From Candidatus Poribacteria bacterium (GTDB taxonomy: Bacteria; Poribacteria; WGA-4E; WGA-3G): a stretch of 7,489 nt of DNA. How positions within the stretch are numbered: the first letter of the stretch is position 1; every line of letters starts with the position of its first letter. The notes under the pieces were generated by a model. That model was given only the letters and a program-made list of their open reading frames with translations. It ran no database searches and was not told where the DNA came from. The stretch spans positions 1 through 7,489 of the forward strand of contig VXXH01000294.1 of assembly GCA_009835515.1 (NCBI GenBank). Reading direction: 5' to 3'. Below are positions 1-6,454 of this stretch, piece by piece. A program made the position numbers and the translations under genes.

Positions 1-59
1 GAGATATATCCTATCATATATTCAAATGCCACAGTCAACTTTTTTCTCAAGGTAAAGAG

Positions 60-1013
60 ATGGACATGACACAAAAAACAGGTTTCGCCTATCACTCAGA
101 CTATCTTAATCACAACACCGGTCCCGGACATCCTGAACGACCGGATCGGTTACGGGCAAGTTTAGCAGCACTTCAACAGAGCGATGTATGGGAGCAATTG
201 CACCAGATTGAACCGACTCCTGCAAGCGTTGAACAGATCGCTTACGCGCATAACCCTGCCTATAGCGAACATATCCGGCAACACTGTGAAAAAGAAATCC
301 CCCTCACTTACGACACCACTGTCTGTCATGAATCGTTTGATATTGCGTTGCTTTCGACAGGTGGTGTCCTACGAGCAGCAGATGCGGTTGCAACCGGTGA
401 GGTGAAAAACGCTTTTGCGATGGTACGTCCGCCGGGACACCACGCTACACCTGGGCAGAGTATGGGATTTTGTCTATTCAATAACATCGCGATTACGGCA
501 CGCTATCTCCAGCAGGAACACGGTGTCGGAAAAGTCGCAATTGTGGATTGGGATGTTCATCACGGCAACGGCACACAGGACATTTTCTATGAAGATGAAT
601 CCGTCTTCTTTTTTTCTATCCATCAATCGCCGCTCTACCCGGGTACGGGATCAAGTCGCGAGCGCGGTAGCGGAAAAGCACACGGCACGACCCTAAACGT
701 CCCGATGCCAGCCGGAAGTGGCGATGCCGAATACGTTAAAGTCTTTACAGATGTTCTTATACCAGCATTGCGAGGTTTCTCGCCAGAAGTGCTATTAATC
801 TCAGCAGGTTTTGATGCACACTACCTCGATCCACTCGCTGGCACTGAACTCACAGCAGACGGATTCGCCACACTCACGGATCTGATGCTTGGATTTGCCG
901 AGGAAACTGCATCGGGACGCGTTATTTCTGCGTTAGAAGGTGGATATAGTTTAGAAGGCGTATCCGAGTCCGTTGTGGCGCATGTTGAGCGATTAGCGAA
1001 GGAACAGGGTTGA
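60..1013 (+). CDS. Class II histone-deacetylase-like zinc amidohydrolase
   Basis: A 317-residue member of the arginase/deacetylase fold family (histone deacetylase, acetoin utilisation AcuC and acetylpolyamine amidohydrolase group), expected to remove acetyl groups from lysine side chains or small amines in the cytoplasm. Seen in the sequence: HPERP (24-28), RPPGHHA with the His pair 127/128 that acts in proton transfer, GFCLFNN (136-142), DWDVHHGNGT with zinc ligands Asp165 and His167, SAGFDAH with the third ligand Asp252, and EGGY (293-296) with the catalytic-position Tyr296. All active-site residues are present, so it should be a working enzyme. Length is normal for a single-domain bacterial member. 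The ATG at 60 is preferred because AAGG lies seven bases upstream; an in-frame ATG at 66 is the alternative. The motif style is class II (HDAC6/HdaH-like). The substrate cannot be read from sequence. It is not part of the minus-strand operon. Confidence 0.93.
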   Translation: MDMTQKTGFAYHSDYLNHNTGPGHPERPDRLRASLAALQQSDVWEQLHQIEPTPASVEQIAYAHNPAYSEHIRQHCEKEIPLTYDTTVCHESFDIALLSTGGVLRAADAVATGEVKNAFAMVRPPGHHATPGQSMGFCLFNNIAITARYLQQEHGVGKVAIVDWDVHHGNGTQDIFYEDESVFFFSIHQSPLYPGTGSSRERGSGKAHGTTLNVPMPAGSGDAEYVKVFTDVLIPALRGFSPEVLLISAGFDAHYLDPLAGTELTADGFATLTDLMLGFAEETASGRVISALEGGYSLEGVSESVVAHVERLAKEQG

Positions 1014-1029
1014 AATCGCACGCATTAAG

Positions 1030-1740
1030 TCAAGCGATATTCCTCGGTTTCTTTCCAACGTGAATTGCGACGATACCAAACGTTTTCCGATAAAACCGCA
1101 CATCTGTCAGTCCACACTGCTCCATCACCTGTTTCAAGGCATCGCAATTCGGAAATTTCATAACAGAACGCGGGAGATACCCGTAAGCATCGTCTTTACT
1201 GCGGGAGATTAAGTTCCCGATGAAGGGTAAGATCTTCGTGAAATAGAAGTAGTAAAGACCCCGAAATAGCGGATTCACAGGTTGTGTAAATTCTAAAATA
1301 ACGATCCTACCGCCCGGTGCAGCGACGCGCGTCATCTCGCGGATCCCTAACTCTAAATCTGAAACGTTCCGAATACCGAAACCGACGGAGACAACGTCAA
1401 AGGTATCGTCTAAAAACGGGAGATTGAGGGTGTCCGCTGCCAGAAAACTTGTGTTACTGCTACTATCCTTTTGCAACTTCTGATTTCCTATAACGAGCAT
1501 CTCAAAGCAGAAATCTGAACCGATAACAAAACCTTCTGCTGCAATCTTATCAGCGTATGCAAGGGCAAGTTCACCCGTACCCGTACAGACATCTAACACC
1601 TTGCTCATCGGTTCGACATCACTTACATTGACCGTCTCCCGTCGCCACATCTTGTCACGCTTAAGGCTTAACAGCGCGTTGAGAAAGTCGTAATAACGCG
1701 CAATGGCAGAAAATAGATTTTTTATCCGGTGTGCCTGCAT
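1030..1740 (-). CDS. ubiE: UbiE/MenG-type demethylmenaquinone (or ubiquinone-precursor) C-methyltransferase
   Basis: A 236-residue SAM-dependent methyltransferase that carries out C-methylation of the quinone ring in menaquinone (demethylmenaquinone to menaquinone) or ubiquinone synthesis at the inner face of the membrane. Seen: SAM-binding motif I VLDVCTGTGE (48-57), acidic residue region SDF (75-77), AADTLNLPF (101-109), the family signature FGIRNVSD (121-128), PGGRIVILEF (142-151), the Tyr/Phe-rich stretch YYFYFTKILPFIG (163-175) with YLP..V..FP (188-197), and C-terminal FGIVAIHVG (221-229). Which quinone is made cannot be decided here; menG is the alternative name. The start is uncertain. 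I chose ATG at 1740 because the protein then begins just before the conserved IKNLF.AIA..YD region and AGGTGG overlaps the pheT stop 11 bases upstream. A GTG at 1755, directly after the pheT TAG, would add five residues. It is evidently translated from the pheST transcript. Confidence 0.93.
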   Translation of the reverse strand: MQAHRIKNLFSAIARYYDFLNALLSLKRDKMWRRETVNVSDVEPMSKVLDVCTGTGELALAYADKIAAEGFVIGSDFCFEMLVIGNQKLQKDSSSNTSFLAADTLNLPFLDDTFDVVSVGFGIRNVSDLELGIREMTRVAAPGGRIVILEFTQPVNPLFRGLYYFYFTKILPFIGNLISRSKDDAYGYLPRSVMKFPNCDALKQVMEQCGLTDVRFYRKTFGIVAIHVGKKPRNIA

Positions 1741-1755
1741 AGTCTCGATGCCCAC

Positions 1756-4152
1756 CTACATCCGTAATTCAGCACCAAGTTCCTGATTCAGATGCTTGAC
1801 AACCTTATCGTGAAGGGCATTTACTGCCTGGTCTGTCAAGGTTTCGGTCGCAGAGTGATACGTGATGGCGTAGGCGAGACTCTTTTTGCCTTCCGGGACC
1901 TGTTCGCCTTCATAGACATCAAAAAGACGGACCGATTCAACTAATTCGCCACCCGTTGCGTAAATAAGTTCAGTCGGCATATCGGACAGGACCGCTTCGT
2001 CTACGACAATCGCAAGATCACGCTCAACCTTCGGATAGACAGAGATAGGTTCAAAACGTTTGGCGAATATCGCGCCTTCTACTAACGCTTCCATGTCAAA
2101 ATCAAAGAGATACGCCTTATACGGCAGATCGTAATTTTCAAGTACCTCTGGATGTGCTTCCCCGAAGATGCCTATCTGTCTGTTACTCGACAGCACCGCT
2201 GCGTTGCGACCGGGGTGGAAGGTCGGCGCGTCCGTTTTCTCCAGTGTATAATCAACGATGCCGCAAACCTCAAGTATCCCCTCCACAATTCCTTTGATGT
2301 CGTAGAAATCCGGTTCCCGGTACGGATTACTATACACGCCATCACCAACCTGTCCGGCGAGGACACCGCTAACACGTTCTGGTTCCTGCTGCCCACCGTT
2401 ACGAATAAAGACACTCCCTATTTCAAAGAGCGCGATGGTGTCTATCTGGTGATTGTGGTTACGTTGCGCGTTATCAAGTAATCCGGGTAATAAGGTTGTT
2501 CGGAGTACAGACATTTCGGGGCTCAGTGGGTTTTGTAGTGGCAAAGCGTTACGAAGCGGATTGTCCGCAGCGAAACGGATCCTATCGAAACTTTTCGGAT
2601 CAGAGAAACTGTAGTTGACCGCTTCCATCATCCCGGCAGCGAGGAGAAATTGTTTTATACGCCTGCGTACCTCTACCTTCGGGTCAGGTGCGGGGACAGG
2701 GATATCGCCTTTGGGGAGTGTCGTCGGTATGTTATCGTAGCCGTAGACGCGAGCGATCTCTTCAATAAGGTCTATCTCACGGGTAATGTCGGATCTGAAC
2801 GTCGGCACGGTAACGCGATGAATACTCCCGGAGACTTCTACAGCGAAACCGAGACGCGTTAATATTTCTTCCATCGTTGCCGCCTCAATTTCGGTTCCCA
2901 GGACGAAGTTGACGCGTTCCGGACGGAGTTGAATCTTGGTCAGGGGCTGCTCCCCCGGATAGACATCAACAACACCTTTACAGACGGTCCCACCTGCCAA
3001 CTCGGTGATGAGTTGCGCAGCGCGATCGAGTGCAGCGATCGCGATACCGGGATCCGCACCGCGTTCAAATCTGTAGGATGCCTCTGTGCTCATCCCTAAC
3101 GCTTTTGCGGTTGCACGGATACTTGACGGGTTGAAATAGGCACTCTCCAACAGCACATCACACGTTGCTTTGGTAATCTCGGAATCGTATCCGCCCATAA
3201 CGCCTGCGAGTGCGACAGGTTTTTCAGCGTCGGCAATGACGAGCATATCAGTGGTGAGTTCACGTTCTATTTCATCAAGCGTTGTCAATTTTTCACCTGC
3301 CATTGCACGCCGGACGACAATCCGATTTTCTGTGAGTTTGTGATAGTCGAAGGCGTGGAGTGGTTGACCGTATTCCATCAGGACGAAGTTCGTAATATCG
3401 ACGATGTTGTTAATCACACCGATACCGACGGATTCGAGTCGCTGTTGTAACCATGCAGGGGATTGTCCAATCTTAACGCCTTGAATGACTCGTGCAGCAT
3501 AACGCGGACAGAGGTCTGGTGCTTCAATCGTTACAGAGGTAACCTCTCGAACATCGGCTCCATCTTCGCTGAAGTCAACTTGTGGGAGTTTTAGAGGGTT
3601 GCCTGTCTCCGCTCGGATTTCGCGGGCGACACCGATAAGACTGAGGCAGTCTGGACGGTTCGGTGTAATCTCAAGTTCAAACAGGGTATCGTCTAATCCC
3701 AAAGCGGTTGCAAGCGGTGTACCGATGCTTATATCCGTCGATAGTTCCATGAGACCTGCGGCATCTTCTGAGAGCACTAACTCTTTTTCGGAGCAGAGCA
3801 TGCCTTGCGAAGTTTCGCCGCGTAGTTTCGCGCGTTTGATTGTCAGACCCATGGGCAGCGTTGTACCTATCGTTGCTACAGGGGCATGCATCCCTTCTCG
3901 GACATTCGGGGCACCGCAGACGATCTGGAGCTCTTCGGGCTCGCCGATGTCTACCTGACAGAGGACGAGTTTATCGGCATTCGGATGCGGTTTGATAGCG
4001 TTAACACTGCCGACGACGACCCCTTCAAGTTCGGCACCGGGTTGCTTAACCGATTCAACTTCAATGCCTAACATCGTTAACCGATCAGCGAGTTCGCCCG
4101 CGGAGCATTCAAAATCGATATAGGTTTTAAGCCAATTTAAAGTTACATTCAT
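1756..4152 (-). CDS. pheT: Phenylalanyl-tRNA synthetase beta subunit
   Basis: The beta chain of the (alpha-beta)2 phenylalanyl-tRNA synthetase, 798 residues, normal for the long bacterial form. Domains in order: N-terminal leader (1-39); EMAP-like OB-fold tRNA-binding domain (about 40-150) with PHPNADKL (55-62), VCGAPNV (78-84) and LRGETSQGML (110-119); LEITPNRPDCLS (160-171); B3/B4 editing domain (about 212-385) with NNIVDITNF..ME.GQPLHAFD (248-269), GVMGG (317-321) and ASYRFERG (358-365); B5 domain (about 404-475) with RSDITREIDLIEEIARVYGY (453-472); a catalytically inactive synthetase-like core; and the C-terminal ferredoxin-fold anticodon-binding domain (about 705-798) with YPKVERDLA (706-714) and LTDQAVN (772-778). 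In this family B3/B4 edits mischarged Tyr-tRNA-Phe. The ATG at 4152 has AAAGG nine bases upstream. It follows pheS after a 148-base spacer holding an inverted repeat and is followed with no gap by the methyltransferase. Confidence 0.98.
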   Translation of the reverse strand: MNVTLNWLKTYIDFECSAGELADRLTMLGIEVESVKQPGAELEGVVVGSVNAIKPHPNADKLVLCQVDIGEPEELQIVCGAPNVREGMHAPVATIGTTLPMGLTIKRAKLRGETSQGMLCSEKELVLSEDAAGLMELSTDISIGTPLATALGLDDTLFELEITPNRPDCLSLIGVAREIRAETGNPLKLPQVDFSEDGADVREVTSVTIEAPDLCPRYAARVIQGVKIGQSPAWLQQRLESVGIGVINNIVDITNFVLMEYGQPLHAFDYHKLTENRIVVRRAMAGEKLTTLDEIERELTTDMLVIADAEKPVALAGVMGGYDSEITKATCDVLLESAYFNPSSIRATAKALGMSTEASYRFERGADPGIAIAALDRAAQLITELAGGTVCKGVVDVYPGEQPLTKIQLRPERVNFVLGTEIEAATMEEILTRLGFAVEVSGSIHRVTVPTFRSDITREIDLIEEIARVYGYDNIPTTLPKGDIPVPAPDPKVEVRRRIKQFLLAAGMMEAVNYSFSDPKSFDRIRFAADNPLRNALPLQNPLSPEMSVLRTTLLPGLLDNAQRNHNHQIDTIALFEIGSVFIRNGGQQEPERVSGVLAGQVGDGVYSNPYREPDFYDIKGIVEGILEVCGIVDYTLEKTDAPTFHPGRNAAVLSSNRQIGIFGEAHPEVLENYDLPYKAYLFDFDMEALVEGAIFAKRFEPISVYPKVERDLAIVVDEAVLSDMPTELIYATGGELVESVRLFDVYEGEQVPEGKKSLAYAITYHSATETLTDQAVNALHDKVVKHLNQELGAELRM

Positions 4153-4193
4153 TTATCAAGACCTTTGATAATTATGGGTTGTCAGAGTGAAAC

Positions 4194-4297
4194 GTCATCA
4201 GTTTTCGGTGGTCAGTTAAGGAGCATTGTGGCTGGAGCGATTACGCTGCCAACCATAAGTCTCTCTACTGAAAACTGATAACTGACCACTGATAACC
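4194..4297. repeat. Inverted pair of ACTGANN heptamer arrays in the pheS-pheT spacer
   Basis: The right end (plus strand, 4267-4294) reads as four head-to-tail seven-base units: ACTGAAA, ACTGATA, ACTGACC, ACTGATA. The left end carries three units on the opposite strand (4216-4196: ACTGACC, ACCGAAA, ACTGATG). The two arrays therefore face each other, with a perfect 11-base inverted core GTGGTCAGTTA (4208-4218) against TAACTGACCAC (4279-4289). The roughly 60-base centre has a smaller dyad, AGCG-ATTA-CGCT at 4236-4247. The layout resembles a small dispersed non-coding element (heptameric short repeats or a MITE-like unit) that landed in the operon. In the transcript it would fold into a long hairpin between pheS and pheT. 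No ORF is present. Dispersal in the genome is inferred, not seen. Confidence 0.75.
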
Positions 4298-4300
4298 ATT

Positions 4301-5317
4301 TTAAAACTGACGTAAAAAACGGAGATCGTTCTCATAGAGGGTGCGGATGTCTGGAATGTGGAATTGGAGGTTCGCGATCCGCTCGACACCCATACCGAAA
4401 GCGAATCCGGTAACTTCATCAGGGTCGTAGTTCACGGCTTCAAATACAGCGGGATCAACAGCACCAGCTCCTAAGATTTCGACCCATCCAGTGCCGCCAC
4501 AACTCCGACACCCATCGCCTTGACAAACAGCACAGGAGATGTCCATCTCCGCACTCGGTTCTGTGAACGGGAAGAAATGCGGACGGAAGCGCATCTGCGT
4601 CTGGTCGCCGAACATCTGCCGTGCAAAGGATGTCAAGATCCCCTTTAGTTCGCTAAAAGTGGCGTGCTTGTCTACGAGCAGCCCTTCTACCTGATGGAAC
4701 ATCGGTGTGTGTGAGACATCGTAATCCACGCGGTAGCATTTCCCCGGCACGATGATGCGGACAGGGGGGCTCTGACTTTCCATCGCGCGGATTTGTACTG
4801 GCGAATTATGGGTGCGCAGAAGATGTCCATCTGTCAGGTAAAAGGTATCGTGTAAATCGCGTGCGGGATGATCAGCGGGCGTATTCAACGCATCGAAATT
4901 GTAATACTCTGTCTCGACCTCCGGTCCCGTCACTGCTTCAAATCCCATTTGGCGGAAAATTGCCTCAATCCGCTCCAAGGTTTGCATCACCGGGTGCGCT
5001 TTCCCGTAAGCCGGTTTTCGTCCTGGAAGCGTGATATCAACGGCTTCTGCCTCAAGCTGGTGTTCCTGTTGTTGATGATGCAGTGCTTCGGTTGCTGCTT
5101 CAAACGCTTGCGTTAGCGTGGCACGCACTTCATTGGCGAGTCTTCCAATCTCCGGACGCTCCTCTTTGGAAAGGGTACCCATGCCTTTCATGACATCCGT
5201 CAATTTTCCCTTGCGTCCAAAATAGGTAATCCTGAGCGATTCAAGCGCGTCTAATGTTTCCACCGATTTTAATGCTGCGAGTGCTTCCGCCTGAATCGCT
5301 TGTAATTCTGCTTTCAT
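4301..5317 (-). CDS. pheS: Phenylalanyl-tRNA synthetase alpha subunit
   Basis: The catalytic alpha chain of phenylalanyl-tRNA synthetase (class II core), 338 residues; it activates phenylalanine with ATP and transfers it to tRNA-Phe. An N-terminal coiled-coil arm covers about 1-90 with YFGRKGKLT (32-40). Catalytic-core motifs are HPARDLHDTFYL (150-161), RTHNSPVQIR (168-177), the motif 2 region CYRVDYDVSHTPMFHQVEG (194-212), FRPHFFPFTEPSAEMD (244-259), motif 3 GFAFGMGVER (304-313) and the C-terminal IPDIR...NDLRFL.QF (321-338). A four-cysteine knuckle (C262, C265, C270, C273) of the kind found in many bacterial PheS proteins is intact, so zinc binding is possible. ATG at 5317 is chosen because homologues begin at MKAEL-like sequence, AGAGGG lies just upstream, and the reading frame continuing to 5527 runs through the T-box leader. 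It is the first gene after that riboswitch, and pheT follows. Confidence 0.98.
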   Translation of the reverse strand: MKAELQAIQAEALAALKSVETLDALESLRITYFGRKGKLTDVMKGMGTLSKEERPEIGRLANEVRATLTQAFEAATEALHHQQQEHQLEAEAVDITLPGRKPAYGKAHPVMQTLERIEAIFRQMGFEAVTGPEVETEYYNFDALNTPADHPARDLHDTFYLTDGHLLRTHNSPVQIRAMESQSPPVRIIVPGKCYRVDYDVSHTPMFHQVEGLLVDKHATFSELKGILTSFARQMFGDQTQMRFRPHFFPFTEPSAEMDISCAVCQGDGCRSCGGTGWVEILGAGAVDPAVFEAVNYDPDEVTGFAFGMGVERIANLQFHIPDIRTLYENDLRFLRQF

Positions 5318-5327
5318 AGTCCCTCTT

Positions 5328-5407
5328 AAAAAGAAACACCTATCACTCTGCCCCGTAACTTCAAGTTTATGGTTGAAGTTATTATGGGGACGAAAGCGAC
5401 AGGCATC
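5328..5407 (-). terminator. T-box-controlled intrinsic terminator before pheS
   Basis: A long imperfect hairpin lies after the T-box sequence. The lower arm AUGCCUGUCGC (5406-5396) pairs with GUGAUAGGUGU (5346-5336) over 11 positions using several G-U pairs. CCCC (5389-5386) pairs with GGGG (5354-5351), and the apical helix UAACUUCAA (5381-5373) pairs with UUGAAGUUA (5364-5356). A U-rich run UUUCUUUUU (5336-5328) follows at once. The lower stem can be extended by GGAAG just 3' of CCGC, so it would compete with the antiterminator. This supports transcription attenuation rather than translational control, although GUCCC (5391-5387) could also mask the pheS ribosome site GGGAC. Confidence 0.75.
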
Positions 5408-5602
5408 TACTTCCGCGGTACCACCCCGCTTGGTAGATTGTCGCGACCCGGAAGTCGCTCCGACAAATCTACCCGCTTCATTTTCTAATTGCGTAGCTCC
5501 AGGATGAAATTCGGCTGTTGCTCTCAAAACCGCGCTTCCAACCGATGACGCGGTCTCTCTATTTGGGAGGTCTCAACAGCTTACGTATGTCCCTTCATAG
5601 CC
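5328..5602 (-). promoter_or_regulatory. Phenylalanine T-box riboswitch in the pheS leader
   Basis: An RNA that senses uncharged tRNA-Phe and controls read-through into pheST. All core parts can be placed. Stem I spans 5602-5495, with base GGCU/AGCU, a likely kink-turn (AUGA opposite GGAG), and a middle helix GCUGUUG (5580-5574) with CAACAGC (5520-5514). The distal part has AGAGAG, helix ACCGCG/CGCGGU and the GGUUGGAA loop. The specifier codon UUC (5508-5506) is followed by A, in the order GAAU-UUC-A, and matches tRNA-Phe anticodon GAA. Stem III is a long hairpin (5473-5432). The T-box sequence GGGUGGUACCGCGG lies at 5426-5413; its UGGU bulge is complementary to an ACCA acceptor end. A terminator follows. 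There is room for only about 20 bases between stems I and III, so stem II and the IIA/B pseudoknot appear absent. No convincing promoter was found in the AT-rich patch 5605-5640, so transcription may continue from infC-rpmI-rplT. With its flanks it accounts for the gene-free stretch 5318-5656. Confidence 0.96.
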
Positions 5603-5656
5603 ATTTGATATGTTAATTTTTATTTAAATGTGCAAATTCACGGTGCGTCCGCGAGC

Positions 5657-6004
5657 CTAACCCTTTGCGAGGGCGACAAGCTGCCCAAAACCGGCTTCGT
5701 CATTGATAGCCATGTCGGCGAGGACCTTCCTATCCAATTCGATGCCAGCAGTCTTAAGCCCGTGTATAAATCGGCTGTAAGAGAGTCCGTGCAATCTGGC
5801 GGCGGCGTTAATTCTGGCAATCCAAAGTCGCCTAAAATCGCGTTTGCGTGCGCGACGGTGTGCGTAGGCGTGATTCCAACCCTTCTCTACCGCTTCCATA
5901 GCGGTACGCTTAAGATTGTTCCGCCCACCGCGGTAACCTTTGGAATGCTTGAGCATCCGATTGCGCCGTTTGCGTCGGACATTCCCTGTTTTTACTCGTG
6001 CCAT
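5657..6004 (-). CDS. rplT: 50S ribosomal protein L20
   Basis: L20, 115 residues, needed early in 50S subunit assembly; it binds 23S rRNA domain II and in several bacteria represses its own operon. The N-terminal half is strongly basic, as expected for the long rRNA-threading helix: MARVKTG (1-7), [17 protein letters not shown] (10-26), [20 protein letters not shown] (46-65). The globular C-terminal domain contains [19 protein letters not shown] (66-84) and [10 protein letters not shown] (90-99). Length is close to the usual 115-120. The ATG at 6004 has AGGAG six bases upstream. It lies 96 bases after rpmI. A hairpin directly adjoining its ribosome site is described separately. The T-box leader of pheS follows after a short AT-rich interval. 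Confidence 0.98.
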   Translation of the reverse strand: MARVKTGNVRRKRRNRMLKHSKGYRGGRNNLKRTAMEAVEKGWNHAYAHRRARKRDFRRLWIARINAAARLHGLSYSRFIHGLKTAGIELDRKVLADMAINDEAGFGQLVALAKG

Positions 6005-6015
6005 CTCAAACTCCT

Positions 6016-6042
6016 ATCGCGACCCGCGAGGCGATCCGCGAT
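6016..6042 (-). promoter_or_regulatory. Hairpin abutting the rplT ribosome-binding site
   Basis: In the rpmI-rplT spacer, ATCGCG (6042-6037 on the minus strand) pairs with CGCGAT (6021-6016), and the next bases are the AGGAG of rplT (6015-6011). The 15-base loop is GC-rich and can pair further in alternative ways (CGCG occurs on both sides). The position could modulate rplT translation, perhaps as an L20 target, or couple it to rpmI. No protein-binding signature is recognised, so the role is inferred. Confidence 0.4.
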
Positions 6043-6100
6043 CACTTCCACTATTTCGCCCGTAACGCGTTATTGCGTGGTCTATTCGGGCATCCAACTT

Positions 6101-6295
6101 CTACTGATGAATGAGGCGTTTCAAGCGTTTCTCATTACTCGGGTGAACAAGGGTCGCTTGCCGCAATCTACGTTTCTGCTTCGACGACTTAGAGATAAAT
6201 AGGTGCCCGGCATAAGCGCGATTGCGACGAATTTTACCTTTAGCCGTGAATTTGAAACGTTTTGCTGCGCCTTTATGCGTTTTCATTTTCGGCAT
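6101..6295 (-). CDS. rpmI: 50S ribosomal protein L35
   Basis: L35, 64 residues, a small, highly basic protein of the large ribosomal subunit. The N-terminus [17 protein letters not shown] (1-17) and the following [14 protein letters not shown] (19-32), [12 protein letters not shown] (35-46) and KRLKRLI (56-62) match the family from end to end. The start is ATG at 6295: it gives the canonical MPKMKTH beginning and has AAGGA seven bases upstream. A further in-frame start at 6319 would add eight residues and lies in front of that ribosome site, so it is not used. It sits between infC and rplT, the usual operon. A six-base hairpin GCAAGC/GCTTGC (6312-6327) lies just before the ribosome site and might affect translation. 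Confidence 0.97.
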   Translation of the reverse strand: MPKMKTHKGAAKRFKFTAKGKIRRNRAYAGHLFISKSSKQKRRLRQATLVHPSNEKRLKRLIHQ

Positions 6296-6348
6296 TAGAA
6301 TATCCTTACCAGCAAGCATCCGCTTGCAAGTACCATTCGTTTTCAGGA

Positions 6349-6437
6349 CGCGACCGTTGGTCGCGCCTATAAGAAGAAATATATCACGACCGGGATCCCA
6401 CCTGTTACTCAGAACGGAAGGTCGCGCCTACAGAAAG
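6349..6437. repeat. Duplicated GGTCGCGCCTA motif and palindrome in the infC-rpmI spacer
   Basis: The 159-base spacer between infC and rpmI holds two near-identical direct copies of an 18-base motif starting GGTCGCGCCTA (6359-6376 and 6420-6437; 15 of 18 bases agree). The first copy is also the right arm of a perfect seven-base hairpin, CGCGACC-GTT-GGTCGCG (6349-6365). A partial relative, ACGACCGGGATCCC, lies between them at 6387-6400. The composition differs from the flanking genes, and the look is of a dispersed intergenic palindromic repeat rather than of coding sequence. Genome-wide copy number is not known from this window. Confidence 0.55.
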
Positions 6438-6454
6438 CGTACAACGACAAAACA

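Noticed and set aside
1014..1029. Bidirectional terminator between the two convergent genes
   Set aside because: The 16-base gap holds no hairpin or U/A tract; any terminator must lie within the coding ends and none was recognised.
2152..2481. Plus- and minus-strand ORFs of about 80-110 residues inside pheT
   Set aside because: They overlap well-conserved pheT coding sequence in other frames and have no ribosome sites or family resemblance.
4267..4294. Heptamer array as a CRISPR array
   Set aside because: The units are seven bases with no unique spacers, and there are no cas genes.
5318..5527. N-terminal extension of pheS giving a 408-residue protein starting at 5527
   Set aside because: The added 70 residues resemble no PheS N-terminus, and the DNA is the T-box leader and terminator. 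The ribosome site and the MKAEL start lie at 5317.
5605..5635. Promoter for the pheS leader (TTGCAC and TATCAA)
   Set aside because: Spacing is 19 bases, the -10 is poor, and the predicted start would fall inside the base of stem I. Not strong enough to list.
5630..6202. 190-residue plus-strand ORF
   Set aside because: It is antisense to rplT and rpmI, has no recognisable domain, and arises from the codon bias of those genes.
6296..6319. Longer rpmI start at 6319
   Set aside because: It would add eight residues in front of the canonical MPKMKTH and lies over the AAGGA ribosome site that serves the ATG at 6295.
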